DNA of 64,000 bases from Tubulanus polymorphus (Eukaryota > Nemertea > Palaeonemertea > Tubulaniformes > Tubulanidae), in contig NC_134028.1 in NCBI RefSeq assembly GCF_964204645.1, positions 15,367,263 through 15,431,262 of the forward strand, written 5' to 3'. A program made the translations under genes and the position numbers. A model generated the notes under the pieces. The model made no database searches. It was not told the DNA's origin and saw nothing but the letters and a program-made list of their open reading frames with translations. This document shows positions 10,442 to 21,433 of the stretch, one piece after another; positions within the stretch are counted from its first letter, which is position 1; each line of letters begins with the position of its first letter.

Positions 10442-10939
10442 GTTCAAACTCCTATTTGAACAGGAATATATAGTCAAAATATCTACACAAATTAAATTAT
10501 AGTCCTTATTATAGTATATTAAGCTCCAAACTTCTCGGCTCTGGATACAGTAGACATCTAACATGGCGTAGTCGTTGTTTCGCATTAGGGTTGCATCTCA
10601 GTGATGATAATACATGCAGCTTTCGATCTCCACTAATGGTTTGTGGTTTGTTTTCGGGGCGCACCTAAGCGTAGTGTCTAACCAAAAATATCTATATCAT
10701 CAAAAGGTAGATACGGCCAATGGACACTGCACTTGGCTTGCCCCTCTGCCACTGTTCCTCGTCCTGGGAAGCTGAAAAATACAATCAAAAGAAAACGGAA
10801 AGAAACTGTTCGCAATGGGGTGTGCTACATCTGGGGGGTCACGTGTGGTAGTATTTGGACTGAATGGCTTTTTGTCACTAACATTACAAAGAATAAGCGA
10901 CTCCAGGTGAACCATCGTTAGGTACCGAAGGAAACACAT

Positions 10940-11773
10940 TCAGGCGCGATCTACCACACGGATTATTTCCCGACAGACATAGTGCATGGCCGACTTTTTG
11001 TAGTGGATCCCCACAAAATCAGAATCCGGGATATCTGGATGGTCGGCCTGTTGGAACCCGGCACGGAGGGCGAAGACGTTAACCCGGTTGATGTTGTTTA
11101 CCCGATTGTGGTCACCACGCCAGCAAGGAGGGACAGGGGTCTGTAGGTGGAAAAGGGGAACAGAAGGGTGCTTGCCCTTGAGTAGCGCCAAAACTTCCGC
11201 CAACTCCTCTGTCGTCCTGCCATAATCGCCGGCATGGTTCATACCATGCGTGACCACAATCGCTCTTGCCCTAAAGGATACATGTGGGAGGTACTCCAAC
11301 AAATCACCGAGTCGTTCACCAGGGTGGCAAATTGGAATCAAACCGCCGCTGGCCTTTAGCCCCGTAAACATCGAGTCTCCCAGCAACACGATTGGTAAGT
11401 CCTCAACTGCCCTCTGTTTCAAGTCTCCAAGTTTCGACCAGATGTACGAGGAGTCACCACCACATTCGGCCAGGGCGTTCACTAGTTCCTGGCTGATGTA
11501 CTCAAATGCAGCTGTGCTCATCTTCGGCCGAAAACGTCGGGTCTTTGTCGTCTTGAGACCGGTTACTACCGCACCGGTTACTATGCGACCTGGATCCTCC
11601 ACAAACGACTGTTCTACGGCAGAGTTATAAAGTCTGCCCATCTTGGCTCTCAATTCGCTGAGGGTCTTGTCCTGTCTGTGAAGGGTGGAACAGACTTCTT
11701 TCGAGACCTGCCGTTTAAGGGTCTGTGTCGCCTCGTGGAGGCTAGATAACTGGTCTAACTCGATACAGTCCAT
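10940..11773 (-). CDS. SGNH/GDSL hydrolase-like third ORF of gypsy element
   Basis: 277 residues in the position usually held by env. The first 60 residues are helical/coiled (LDQLSSLHEATQTLKRQ). An SGNH-like domain follows: block I LPIVLLGDSMFTGL (Ser near residue 133), block III-like VVTHGMNHAG (Asn near 177), and a final DSDFVGIHYKKSAMHYVCREII with Asp/His near 248-252. These are the expected catalytic blocks of SGNH esterases. No signal peptide or membrane segment, so it is not an envelope glycoprotein. Role unknown; esterase domains are known in some LINE ORF1 proteins. Confidence 0.6.
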   Translation of the reverse strand: MDCIELDQLSSLHEATQTLKRQVSKEVCSTLHRQDKTLSELRAKMGRLYNSAVEQSFVEDPGRIVTGAVVTGLKTTKTRRFRPKMSTAAFEYISQELVNALAECGGDSSYIWSKLGDLKQRAVEDLPIVLLGDSMFTGLKASGGLIPICHPGERLGDLLEYLPHVSFRARAIVVTHGMNHAGDYGRTTEELAEVLALLKGKHPSVPLFHLQTPVPPCWRGDHNRVNNINRVNVFALRAGFQQADHPDIPDSDFVGIHYKKSAMHYVCREIIRVVDRA

Positions 11774-12323
11774 GCTAGAAACGATAAATAGTTCAAAACA
11801 TGCAACGACAAGACTAAATGGCGGAGATTCCGTTCATTCAGATACCACCCGAATCATGCAAGGTGGGTGGTCCCAAGCATACCATCAGGAGGTGCAAGGG
11901 GTCTGAAATCCTAGTCACCACCAGTTACAAATGATAATAAACTGTCTACTAAAACTAAGTAAATATATAGACAGGGTTATATACAAGGGTACTAAATATA
12001 TATATATAGGATTTAACCCTTTGATTTAAGGTACCGGCCCATTTCTAACCAGTAGCCTTTCCTCATGTTAATCCGGGACCGAACTTCGCGACATTTCTGG
12101 CAATTTTGGATCAGTTCTATATCAAAAATGTTGTTCTGCTCAATCTTGTCCGAGGCGACTGGAGGTCCTATAAGTGTGTTTGGATCCACCAAAGGGTCTG
12201 AGGCCCTATTTTGGTTGGCTAGCGAATCATCGTTATTGACTGTACATGAGTTTACGAACCGACTAGGGCGCCTGATCCCTACTCTGGGCCTGAGTCTTCT
12301 GTGCCCCTCAGTGTTTGTAATGT

Positions 12324-13600
12324 TCAAAGGCCCAGGCTTGGAGCAGTTTGAGTAGGAGGCTCGCGATGGTTTTGGGTAGGGTTTGTTACAAGAGGTTCTT
12401 GAATAACTGCCGTTGTCTCGGGGTGTGACCGTGTCCAGACACAGTCTTCATCTTCCTCCCCCTCGTCGTCATTGAGGGTTGGTTGCTCCTCGGGATCGGT
12501 CGTTTTAACCGGTTCCTGTCTAGGTTTTTTATGACCTATGGTCACGGTCTCACTAGACAGGAAGCACGGTTTCATATCATTGAAGTGCACAACCCGCTTT
12601 CTCTTCACCGCCCTCGGATCGGCGCCTGGTTCCAGGACAACCCTGTAATTCACCTCCGATAGTCTCTCGGTCACGACGTAAGGCCCTTTCCATTTCCGGT
12701 GGAACTTAGATGCCTCGTCCTTCTTCAAGAAATGGCTCATCAGCCACACGCGATCCCCGACCTTGTAACCCCCGCGTTTTGCGAAACGGTCATAGTCCAT
12801 TTTCTGACGCCTTTGTGCCATCACTAGTCGATCACGAACAATGTTGTGTGACTTAGTGAGGCGGTCAGAGAGGTCCATGCCATACTTAGTCCTTGGTTGG
12901 TGGTCCTCGGGCAAGCCTACGCTGATGTCGATTGGTAGTGACATTTCCTCGGCGTACATCAAGTAGAACGGCGTTTCAAGAGTGGAGTGCTGGACGCTTG
13001 AACGAAATGCCATCAAACAGGCTGGTAGTTCCTCGTCCCAGTTTGTTCCACACTCATTGACGGCTGTAGTCAGCATGGCCTTCAGGGACTTATTGAAATT
13101 TTCCACCTGCCCATTGCCCATAGGATGGTAGGCAGTGGTTCTGGTCTTTTCAATAGCCAAGATCCTACACATCTCCATGAAAACTTTCGACTCGAAGTTC
13201 GCGCCTTTGTCCGAGTGGATGGATTCAGGGCAGCCATAACGGGTGTCCCACTCGTTCACAAGGGCACGTGCCACCACGGAGGCCTTTTCCGTGCGAATTG
13301 GCCATGCTTCGGGCCACTCAGTGAATGCATCTTGAGCCACTAGAATGTAGACGTTGCCGCGGCGGGTTCTCGGTAATGGGCCCACGATGTCTATATGTAC
13401 ACGCTGGAAGCGTCGCCCTACCGGTGTAGACGTCATTGGGGCTTTTGGTAGTTTGGACGGGGACTTGCACTCTTGGCAAGTTTTGCAGCCCCGAACAAAA
13501 TCCCTGATCCTAGCTGAGAGGCCTAATACCCAGAATCTTTCCCTAATTTTGCACTCTGTCTTTTTGGTACCGAGATGTTTCCCCGCAAATGTATGACTCC
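12324..13600 (-). CDS. pol: Gypsy integrase region
   Basis: Continues pol after a one-base frameshift near 13600. The HHCC zinc module (CKTCQEC at its end) lies just upstream of the first Met at 13436. The DDE core has HIDIVGPLPR (first Asp), SIHSDKGANFES (second Asp) and GNGQVENFNKSLK (Glu). A C-terminal GPY/F-like module (RKWKGPYVVTERLSEVNYRV) follows, then a long acidic tail. Integrates the retrotransposon cDNA. Confidence 0.9.
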
Positions 13601-16537
13601 TATGGTTCCATCAGTCAGTGAAATGGGTAGTACCACTCGGTGTCTCGTTGAGGTAGCCCCCGGAAGTGGTTTAAGCGCAAGAATGCCATCTAAAAGCTCT
13701 AGACGCTCAACCAGACTATAGAGGCTCCTCGCTGTTCTACCACACCGTTGTAGCCGTTTCTTGTCCTTGACCCCATCTCCGGCCAAGAACTCCCTAATTT
13801 CTGATATTTCGGGGTCATTTACTTGCGCCTCGATTATTTTGTTCCTGGACAAGCCAGTGGAGTGCGCTGTCAAATCGCCCTGATGTTTTGCAGTCACCTG
13901 GTATATAGATGGACCAGTGTCACCACAAGTTGGGCAGTCCCCATGTTTCCTCTGTCTCTTAGGGATGCGAGACAGGGCGTCTGCGTTCAAATGTTTGCTT
14001 CCAGCTCGATGTTCGATCACGAAATCATATTCCGACAGGCGTTCAAGCCACCGAGCCACTTGGCCCTCAGGGTTTTTGAAGGTTTGTAGCCACTTGAGTG
14101 CTGCGTGGTCTGTGCGAACTTTGAATTTCCTGCCTAGTAAATGGTGGCGGAAGTGATCAATCATGTCAACCAAGGCCAACATTTCGCGCCTGGTGGCATA
14201 ATAGTTCTCCTCTCCACCTTTCAGCGTGCGGCTACTGTACTCGATCACTCTCTCAGAACCATCGTGTTGTAGTTGTGACAGCACCCCTCCGATAGCCCAA
14301 TTAGAGGCGTCACAGTCCAAAATGAACTCTCCAGCACCCTCCGAGAAATCTGGGAATGCCAGGATAGGGGAGCTGGTCAGCTTTTCTTTCAGTCCGTCAA
14401 ACGCTAGTTGTTGCTTGAATGTCCAGACGAATGGTTCATTTTTCCTCGTAAGGCGGTGTAGCGGGGCTGTCAAGTCGGCGAAATCCTTGATGAATTGCGA
14501 GTAATATGTCACAAGACCAAGGAAACTACGCAGTTCGGTAACTGACGTTGGGGTCGGCCAATCCCTGACTCTATCGCATTTGGCACCGTCGGTTTCGACA
14601 CCGGCCTCGCTTACTACATGCCCCAAAAACTTGAGGCGCCGCTGGAAAAGCGAGCACTTCCTCGGTTTTAGCTTGAGACCGGCTTTCTGAAAGCAACGAA
14701 ATACCTCTTGTAATCGCGTCAGATGGGTTGGTAGATCATGACTAAACACCACTACATCATCCAGGTAGATAAGGCATGTTTTCCATGCCACATCATCCAG
14801 TACCATTGCCATCAGTCTGCTGAATGACGCCGGGGCATTACAGACTCCAAACGGCATGACATTCCACTCAAATAGATGGTTTTCAGTCGTGAATGCGGTC
14901 TTATGTTTGTCTGATTCCTTTATTGGGACCTGCCAGTATCCGCTAGTTAAATCGAGGGACGAGAACCAGGTTGCGCCCGATAAAGCCTCTAGGGTACCGT
15001 CTATTCGACCTAATGGGTGAGCGTCTTTGACTGTTGCGTCATTGAGTCGGCGGTAATCGCAGCATAGACGCAGGGAACCATCGGCCTTTTTCGCTAGAAC
15101 TATTGGGCTTGACCACGGGCTGGTGGATGGCCGGATCAAGTCGTGTTCTAAAAGCTCCTTGGTCGTCCCCTCAACAAAAGCTCTCCTACCGGGGGGTAGC
15201 CGACGGGGATGTTGTTTTATCGGTGGGTGGTCACCGGTGTCAATCTCGAATTCAAGCGAATCTGTTCGACCAATGTCAAAGTCTCCCATCGAGAATACTG
15301 ACTTTAGCTCCCGTATGATGTCAACAAGCTGTGTTTTCATGTCAGTGGGGATTTCAAGCTGGTCGATTTTCAATTCTCTCAAGAGGTCCTTGAATTCAGT
15401 ATTGTCACCACCCTGCAGCTGGATTTTTGGAGTTGACGGGTTTTGAGCATGGTCGTCGACAGTCATGATGTCAACTGACTGTAGGGGGCAGAATAGACCA
15501 ATAGTCTGGCCCCTGTCGACTCTACAAGCCTCATCCGAGAAGTTAGCCAGCCGAACCGGTATCTGGTTTGCCTCCGGTACCACCAGTGTTTTCCCAGTGC
15601 AAAAATTATTCCGTCCACAGCTGCTGATCATCCCTGAGATCGAATTATTATGAGCATAACTCCGTTTCATGTATCCATTTACCACCACCTCGGATCCAGC
15701 TGGAATGATTTGGCTCTCCCTGCAAGCGCTCGCGCGTTTGGGGCTCTGGCGGACAGGCACCTCGCTGAGGCTTCCGAAGCGGAGCACTTTGTTACGGTAA
15801 TCTATGTTGCAGCCATATTTCTCGAAGAAATCACTTCCAAGCAAGCAGTCTTGTGCCAAATCCTCACTGACGATCATGGGGACATGAAATTCTTCAGTTC
15901 CAACTCTCAGACATACATCAGCTAATCCACGTAACTCCATTGGCTGACCGGTAGCCGTTGTCACGATTCCTTCGATTGGCCTCAGTGCAGCGGCTTCACC
16001 AGTCGGGCTGCTAGAGTCCCATACCGAACCTCTAATGATTGTGCAGGAGGCACCAGTGTCCAGGAGTACCACCGCTTTCGAATGGTCATTTACTACGGCA
16101 TCACAGAAAAGGCCCGAGGCGTGGAGCCTCACTGTTCCGATGTTTGTAACTAAGCTCGTCTGGGCTGGTTCTGTCCCTGTTGTTTGAACCTTGGTGTCGC
16201 GCAACTTGTGACAAGTGTTTTCCGTAGCCGGACTGGGAGCCTCACTGTTCTCCGAAGGGTCACGTCGATTTTCTTCTATACTTTGGGTATGTTGTGGTGG
16301 TCTAACAGTGATGGTTCTAGTAGGATGCGGACCATCAGTAGGTGTATCTCCACTAGAATCACATGCCGGGCCAGCAACCACATATCCGTCTTGAGGTGTC
16401 GTTTGAATATGGTTTGATGGTCTCGATATCATTTGAATATGGTTTGATGGTCTCACGGTGGTGGGGCTAGTATGATGGTAACCATCAATAGGTGCATCTC
16501 TACTTGCATCGCACGTTAGACCATTTGCCGTATTCAT
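13523..16537 (-). CDS. pol: Gypsy pol: protease, reverse transcriptase, RNase H
   Basis: 1004 residues. Aspartic protease VVLLDTGASCTIIRG near residue 160; reverse transcriptase from about 420 with LIYLDDVVVFSHD near 590; RNase H with FILDCDASNWAIGGVLSQ near 740 and YEVRTDHAALKW-type motif; then the start of the integrase zinc module, where a frameshift gives an early stop. The N-terminus has a local duplication (RPSNHIQM / RPSNHIQT). It is separate from gag by about 50 bp and in another frame. Dispersed nonsense was not seen, so only the integrase frameshift blocks the polyprotein. Confidence 0.93.
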   Translation of the reverse strand: MNTANGLTCDASRDAPIDGYHHTSPTTVRPSNHIQMISRPSNHIQTTPQDGYVVAGPACDSSGDTPTDGPHPTRTITVRPPQHTQSIEENRRDPSENSEAPSPATENTCHKLRDTKVQTTGTEPAQTSLVTNIGTVRLHASGLFCDAVVNDHSKAVVLLDTGASCTIIRGSVWDSSSPTGEAAALRPIEGIVTTATGQPMELRGLADVCLRVGTEEFHVPMIVSEDLAQDCLLGSDFFEKYGCNIDYRNKVLRFGSLSEVPVRQSPKRASACRESQIIPAGSEVVVNGYMKRSYAHNNSISGMISSCGRNNFCTGKTLVVPEANQIPVRLANFSDEACRVDRGQTIGLFCPLQSVDIMTVDDHAQNPSTPKIQLQGGDNTEFKDLLRELKIDQLEIPTDMKTQLVDIIRELKSVFSMGDFDIGRTDSLEFEIDTGDHPPIKQHPRRLPPGRRAFVEGTTKELLEHDLIRPSTSPWSSPIVLAKKADGSLRLCCDYRRLNDATVKDAHPLGRIDGTLEALSGATWFSSLDLTSGYWQVPIKESDKHKTAFTTENHLFEWNVMPFGVCNAPASFSRLMAMVLDDVAWKTCLIYLDDVVVFSHDLPTHLTRLQEVFRCFQKAGLKLKPRKCSLFQRRLKFLGHVVSEAGVETDGAKCDRVRDWPTPTSVTELRSFLGLVTYYSQFIKDFADLTAPLHRLTRKNEPFVWTFKQQLAFDGLKEKLTSSPILAFPDFSEGAGEFILDCDASNWAIGGVLSQLQHDGSERVIEYSSRTLKGGEENYYATRREMLALVDMIDHFRHHLLGRKFKVRTDHAALKWLQTFKNPEGQVARWLERLSEYDFVIEHRAGSKHLNADALSRIPKRQRKHGDCPTCGDTGPSIYQVTAKHQGDLTAHSTGLSRNKIIEAQVNDPEISEIREFLAGDGVKDKKRLQRCGRTARSLYSLVERLELLDGILALKPLPGATSTRHRVVLPISLTDGTIGVIHLRGNISVPKRQSAKLGKDSGY

Positions 16538-16587
16538 CCGATTTTTCCTACGTCTTGCGGGGGGTATATACAGCGGTACAGGGGGGA

Positions 16588-17706
16588 CTATTTCCTGATG
16601 GGGTTTCCACTGCCCCCCTGAAAACCCCGCTTCTCGTTTCCCTGGTTTCCCTTAGGTAGGTGGCAGTTACTTGAATAGTGACCACTCCCCCCGCAATTAT
16701 AGCATTTAACTTGTGGGCACAAGTTTTTGGGGTGGTCTGCATCCCTGCAACGCCAACATTTGTCATCGGCGGGTGGTCGACGATTGCCATTACCAGAGAC
16801 AACTGCTTCCAAATGGCCTACTCGAGTCATCAGCGTTCCCATCATCGACTTCAATTCGTCGAGTTGTTTGGTTATGGCTGAGCTAGTCGAGTCGAGCTGG
16901 GTCTGGTTAACGGATACTTTTTGTTTATGAGTCGTGCCCTCAGTCAACCGTCTCGCTGTTTCCAGAGTCCGTGCTTGAGCGACTGCTGCAGCCAACGAAC
17001 TTGGCTGGGCCGCATACATTGACTGCTTCGCTGAGACGGGTAGGCTATTACCTTTAAGGAATTGGTCTTTGGCCAATTCATCCTGCAGCTCGAAGGCAAT
17101 GCCAGGGTATGCGTTCCTTGCCAGCTCTGCTAACTCGTCGGCATAGCGTTCCACAGATTCAGTTGTCTTTTGGTCCCTCCCATTCAACAACATCTTAAAG
17201 TCATCCACAGTCTTTGTTTGTTGGAAACGGGATGATAGCCGCCGACAGAAATCATCATACGACAGGCTCGAGTCAAGACGTAGGTTCGAGACAGCCTGGT
17301 ATGCCTCATGGTCAAGTCGCATCATCAGGTGTGATTTACGCTGTTCGCCCCCGTTGATGCGAGAACTAATTTGGGCCAGGTCAGCGAACGCGTCAAACCT
17401 TTCGAGCCAAACGCGGAAATTGTGTCCCATGGTATAGGGCTTGGGTGCCGGAATATTGTGCATTTTCGGGGTGGGTGCATCTCTCGTCACGACCCTCTCC
17501 ATCACTTCAGTCAGTCGCTGGAGGATGGAATCCTCAGATGTTTTCAAATTTTCGGCTTTTGTCTTCGTTGGACGGCCACGTTTTGGTTTTAACGAGAGGT
17601 TACCCTCCCCATTAACCAGGAGGTCATGATGTGCAGCTCCGGACGTTGGTGACATAGGCCTAGATAAGGCCAAGGGCTCACACACATCATTCTCAACATC
17701 CGACAT
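16588..17706 (-). CDS. gag: Gypsy gag
   Basis: 372 residues. An N-terminal AT-hook-like KPKRGRPTKTK, a central retrotransposon gag domain (MGHNFRVWLERFDAFADLAQI to about residue 230), then a coiled segment and two CCHC zinc knuckles: CWRCRDADHPKNLC and CYNCGGSGHYSSNC. Forms the virus-like particle and binds element RNA. First gene after the 5' LTR. Confidence 0.93.
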   Translation of the reverse strand: MSDVENDVCEPLALSRPMSPTSGAAHHDLLVNGEGNLSLKPKRGRPTKTKAENLKTSEDSILQRLTEVMERVVTRDAPTPKMHNIPAPKPYTMGHNFRVWLERFDAFADLAQISSRINGGEQRKSHLMMRLDHEAYQAVSNLRLDSSLSYDDFCRRLSSRFQQTKTVDDFKMLLNGRDQKTTESVERYADELAELARNAYPGIAFELQDELAKDQFLKGNSLPVSAKQSMYAAQPSSLAAAVAQARTLETARRLTEGTTHKQKVSVNQTQLDSTSSAITKQLDELKSMMGTLMTRVGHLEAVVSGNGNRRPPADDKCWRCRDADHPKNLCPQVKCYNCGGSGHYSSNCHLPKGNQGNEKRGFQGGSGNPIRK

Positions 17707-17927
17707 AATTACTATTCTTTTATATAAATGACACAGAAAATACAGGACCGCAAATAAATGTAGGGGAAACAGGCACTTAAAAATACTAAATATGTACTAG
17801 GAATTACGAAGTAGGTAAAAAAATACGTTAAGTACACACAAAAAGTAACAGTAATTTACACAGACTAAACGGAGGAAAACGTGTTCACCGCTTCAACTCA
17901 ATTTCAACTGGTTTTTTCACAATCAAA

Positions 17928-17946
17928 TCCCACCGCTGCCACCAGA
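17928..17946 (-). other. Primer binding site
   Basis: Minus-strand TCTGGTGGCAGCGGTGGGA follows the end of the 5' LTR. Its form (TGG start, two bases after the LTR) fits tRNA priming; I cannot name the tRNA. Confidence 0.6.
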
Positions 17947-18141
17947 TGTAACGAGGTCCTATTCTGCCTGTTCCACAGTAGAAGTTTCCTCCAAATATCG
18001 ACTCTGAGAGCCCAAAAACCAGTAAAAAGGCGGACAAAAGATATTAACACAATCACCTATTGTTCTGTATTTTCGAGAGAGAGGGCAGCACCCTCCAGTT
18101 ACAACATAGAAAACGACTGATGGACATATTCCATCACACCA
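17947..18141 (-). repeat. 5' LTR of gypsy element
   Basis: Same 195-bp sequence as 10233-10427, with TG...CA tips on the minus strand. Promoter elements were not resolved. Confidence 0.93.
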
Positions 18142-20600
18142 TGTTCTGTAGAGTTCGGCAAGCACTTGCGGTTGCTATAAATAAACACAGTTCGTGAAGA
18201 CTAGGTTCTGACAGTTATCTCTTAATTAAGTTTGAATTAATGTTTTTTATACCTGCATGATTTTTGCTTGTTTAACATTTAGCTTAGTCCAGGAATCTCG
18301 TTCTATATAAGATTTGATCAATCCTGGTACCATCCGAATATGATTATCATCTCTTCTTTGAGTTTCACGATTCCACATACTTTTTATTTCATCCCATCCG
18401 AATTCAACTCAATTCATGAAGTATTTCGTTCCACCTGTTTGACTTGCCCACAACTGATTAATTTGATTTTTAAGCTGTAAAAAGAAACATATCAATAAAA
18501 ATGAGATCCTTCAATTATACTGTAAAATACCATATTTCAACTTGGATAGAAGTGTTTGCTTACTTGATGTGATGGACGGATGACAAAGTAAATTTTCTTT
18601 TCCGGTTCGTGGGGGTTCATCATCCAAGGTTCAACTTTATGTCGATCTTCCTGGGCATCCTTTAGACCAAAGGCACCGTGCGGATAACCACTGAGTGTTT
18701 TTATCATCGATAGGTTGGTGCTGGCTCCATCAGTCACCACCACCCTTGTCTGCAAAGAAATTTGAAAATTAAAGATATCTGAAGATGCTAATCAATGGGT
18801 TTCATCAAAAATTATGAATTTTTGGTTTCATTTGCAATCAACTTAAAAACTTACCCTGAATCCATACTCATAAATGATTCTCAAGACATCATACAGACAA
18901 GCTGTCGTAAAAGCTGCATCCATTGTTGTGTGACAATTAAAATAAGGTCCAATAATATCGAAATCACTGCTTAAGTCATTCCACAAAAACTGCAACTCAT
19001 ATTCAGCCGTCTCTGGTGTACATTCTCCGGATAATTCTTTGAAAATATCTTTCAAAGAAGACATTTCTGTAGCGTCCATAGCGAGCCCGTTGAGTTGTTT
19101 ATTTTTACTATTCCACGCTACTTTACCGATAACTTTTACTTCATCGAGTATCAAAACTCCAGTTGAGGTTGGTGATTTTGTGCCTTTCGATGTACACTCA
19201 TTTTTCCACAAATTATAACGGTTAAATGTTTCTTCTATATAATCATAATATGACTCCGTTCCAGGAGCCTGCAACAGTGCAGTAGAATAGTGCTGCAGTG
19301 AACTTCGTGAGGGCAGTTTGAAAATTCCCCACTCTTGAATCGCTTCGTAAGCTGCAGGGCTTCGACAGTATATTGACAGAGCAATTCGATAGGTGACCAT
19401 ACTCCAACGGTTTCCTTTCTGTCCAGTTTCTAATTTTGAAAAATTAAAATATTTTGTAAATTTTGTCTGCATTTCACTTTTCAATTTGAAAAATTCGGAT
19501 CAACAAATATATTGAGTTAAAAGAAGTCCAATTTTCATCTAGAATTGTGGGCTAAAGTATCCAATATTGAGAAGTATATTGAAAATATCTAGTGGTTCAG
19601 AATTATATGAATTTTTTCATGAATTCAAAATGATAGAAATTCACTTACCATTGCGGTGCTGATCGGCTCCCCAGGTAGTTTTTATTGCTTGCAATGTGTC
19701 TTTTTCTAATTCTGCTTCCGCTAAGACAGCTTCGATATCACCAGGCTTGACGTGAGAACAAAAATCTTCCAATTCCTTACTTTGCGTCCGTTCAAGTTCG
19801 ATGGTATAGTCATTTTGAATTTTCTGTGAGGTGTTAATTAATCGACGCTTTATATTTCTAGCACTTGAACTCTTTCTCTCGATTCTCCGCTTTTTGCTTC
19901 GTGGTGTCAAATTAGTCATAGGATAGTTAGAATTTTTTTCTGAACGTCTTGCTTTAGTTTGCGGAGTAACCAATAGTTCACGCTTGTTCGTCTTTCGAAG
20001 ATTGCGATAAGCATTCCGGACATCGAGACGTTGCTGATAATCTTGCTTCTCGTTCTTCTAGCGTGGCATTGAATCGAAGTTTGAACCATTTTTTGCACTT
20101 TTTTGATATAAATGATGGCGGAATCTTTCTCTCGATAACGAACGACGGAATATACTTGATTGACGAACAAACGCTGTCAAATTCCGGTCTGGATATTCCT
20201 GTGCAGAATACATATTCACTAGACATCCGACCAAGCATATCGTCGATTACATTCCAATCTATTCCCGTGTCCGATAGATATGATGTTTCGAATAATAATT
20301 CATCGCATAAGTAGTGTTTCAGAACACCAGATGTGAATATTAATATCTTCGACACGGTTGCTGGTCCTCCCGTAGTGAATCCCACATCACATATTCCTCG
20401 AGTAATCTCGAGAAAAATATCTCCAGAGCAACTTAAAAATCGTATTTGTAATAACGCAAATAGATCGTGAATATAGTTAACTATTTCTGACAATTCCGAT
20501 GGACCAGCATTAAGAGCAATTTTGCTACTACCCGGTTGAGTAGTTTTATGGTCAGTTTCTTTAGAAAGTAATACTGGAACATGAATAACGGCGGGTTGCG
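18142..20600 (-). pseudogene. P-element-type transposase, 5' and middle exons
   Basis: Exons inferred from splice sites on the minus strand: about 19649-20600, 18855-19429, 18564-18749, 18253-18474 and 18142-18174 (then the gypsy element). Contents: a basic linker (TPRSKKRRIERKSS), an RNase H-like segment with GVLILDEVKVIGKVAWN (first acidic residue), RTRVVVTDGASTN (second), and ERDSWTKLNVKQAKIMQ, which fits the pattern of P-element/THAP9 transposases. I do not see a THAP zinc finger at the start. Damage: a frameshift near 20040, a stop at about 18410 (after KYFMN) and a phase mismatch before the last exon. Family assignment rests on motif order, not a search. Confidence 0.55.
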
Positions 20601-21299
20601 CTGGAAAAAAATGTAGTCATCTTTTAACTTTACTTGTTGCAATTGAAAGACATAATATGAATGCGGCTTTATACATGTTTTGAGTTGATCAGTTTGATGG
20701 TTTCTAGGGGTATGAACACTGATATTAGTCACGGTAATTAAAAAGAGCAACTGCTATGTTTTAACCCGTGCACACAGTGATGCATGGCAACTGGTAAAAC
20801 CATGAACAACTATCTTTTTCGTAGTCATACAAATTTACTTGAAAATCCATCTACTAAGATGTAATAAGTTCATTTTTTATTCAAAGGTACTTATGAGTGG
20901 TTATGGCTAAAAACTCCCATTCATATTGCTTTTCTATATTACGGGTTGTCTAAGTCGTTATTCGAAAAACATCAAATGAAAAAAACCCGTGTAATTTACC
21001 TATCTGAGAAAAACTTGTAAAACTCATTTGTTCTCGTCGGTTTAGCAATTTTAAAGGATTCGAGGTATAGAATCGTATATATTTTCACTATCTCTATAAA
21101 ATACCAAATCAAAATAAGTTGTTTAGCCTAGTTGTTAAGTCTTTATTCGTTCCACTAATGGGTGAAATAATGGATAAATACCACAGTAACTGAATATAAG
21201 GTCATTTTTAGGAATTAGGCTTTATACGTTTTCCGATTCGAAGTTTTTCATTGGGAATTTTTCGAATATAAAAACGCGCAAAAACGGATTATTTCAATA
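20601..21299. other. Gap without a supported gene
   Basis: AT-rich DNA between the first recognised transposase exon and the Penelope-like element. It may hold the 5' part of the transposase, but no THAP motif, repeat or open frame of note was seen. Confidence 0.5.
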
Positions 21300-21433
21300 C
21301 CTATAATAATAATAAGATAAAAACCCACTATCTACAGATTAAAAGAATTTAAAAACAAGAATTTACAATTTTACAATTTCTACAATTTCTACAATTTACA
21401 ATTTACAATTTTTACAATTTTAATTTTATATTC

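Larger units (their letters stand above)
10233..18141 (-). mobile_element. Ty3/gypsy LTR retrotransposon
   Basis: 7.9 kb, minus strand, with two 195-bp LTRs, primer binding site, polypurine tract, gag, pol (protease, reverse transcriptase, RNase H, integrase) and a third ORF of SGNH-hydrolase type. It lies inside an exon of the P-type transposase. With canonical TG...CA tips no separate 5-bp duplication is seen, but ACATG occurs at both outer borders overlapping the tips. GC content and codon use differ strongly from the Polintons. One frameshift in the integrase start suggests an inactive copy. No chromodomain is seen after the integrase core. Confidence 0.93.

Noticed and set aside
12013-12327. 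A 104-codon minus-strand frame after the gypsy integrase.
   Set aside because: It has no ATG at its start (TTG), no recognisable motif and lies in the tail region; not supported as a gene.
13590-13610. Programmed frameshift inside the gypsy integrase.
   Set aside because: Programmed shifts in these elements lie between gag and pol, not within the integrase zinc module; treated as a mutation.
16184-16881. Several plus-strand frames over the gypsy gag-pol region.
   Set aside because: They mirror the high-GC coding strand of gag and pol and show no domain of their own.
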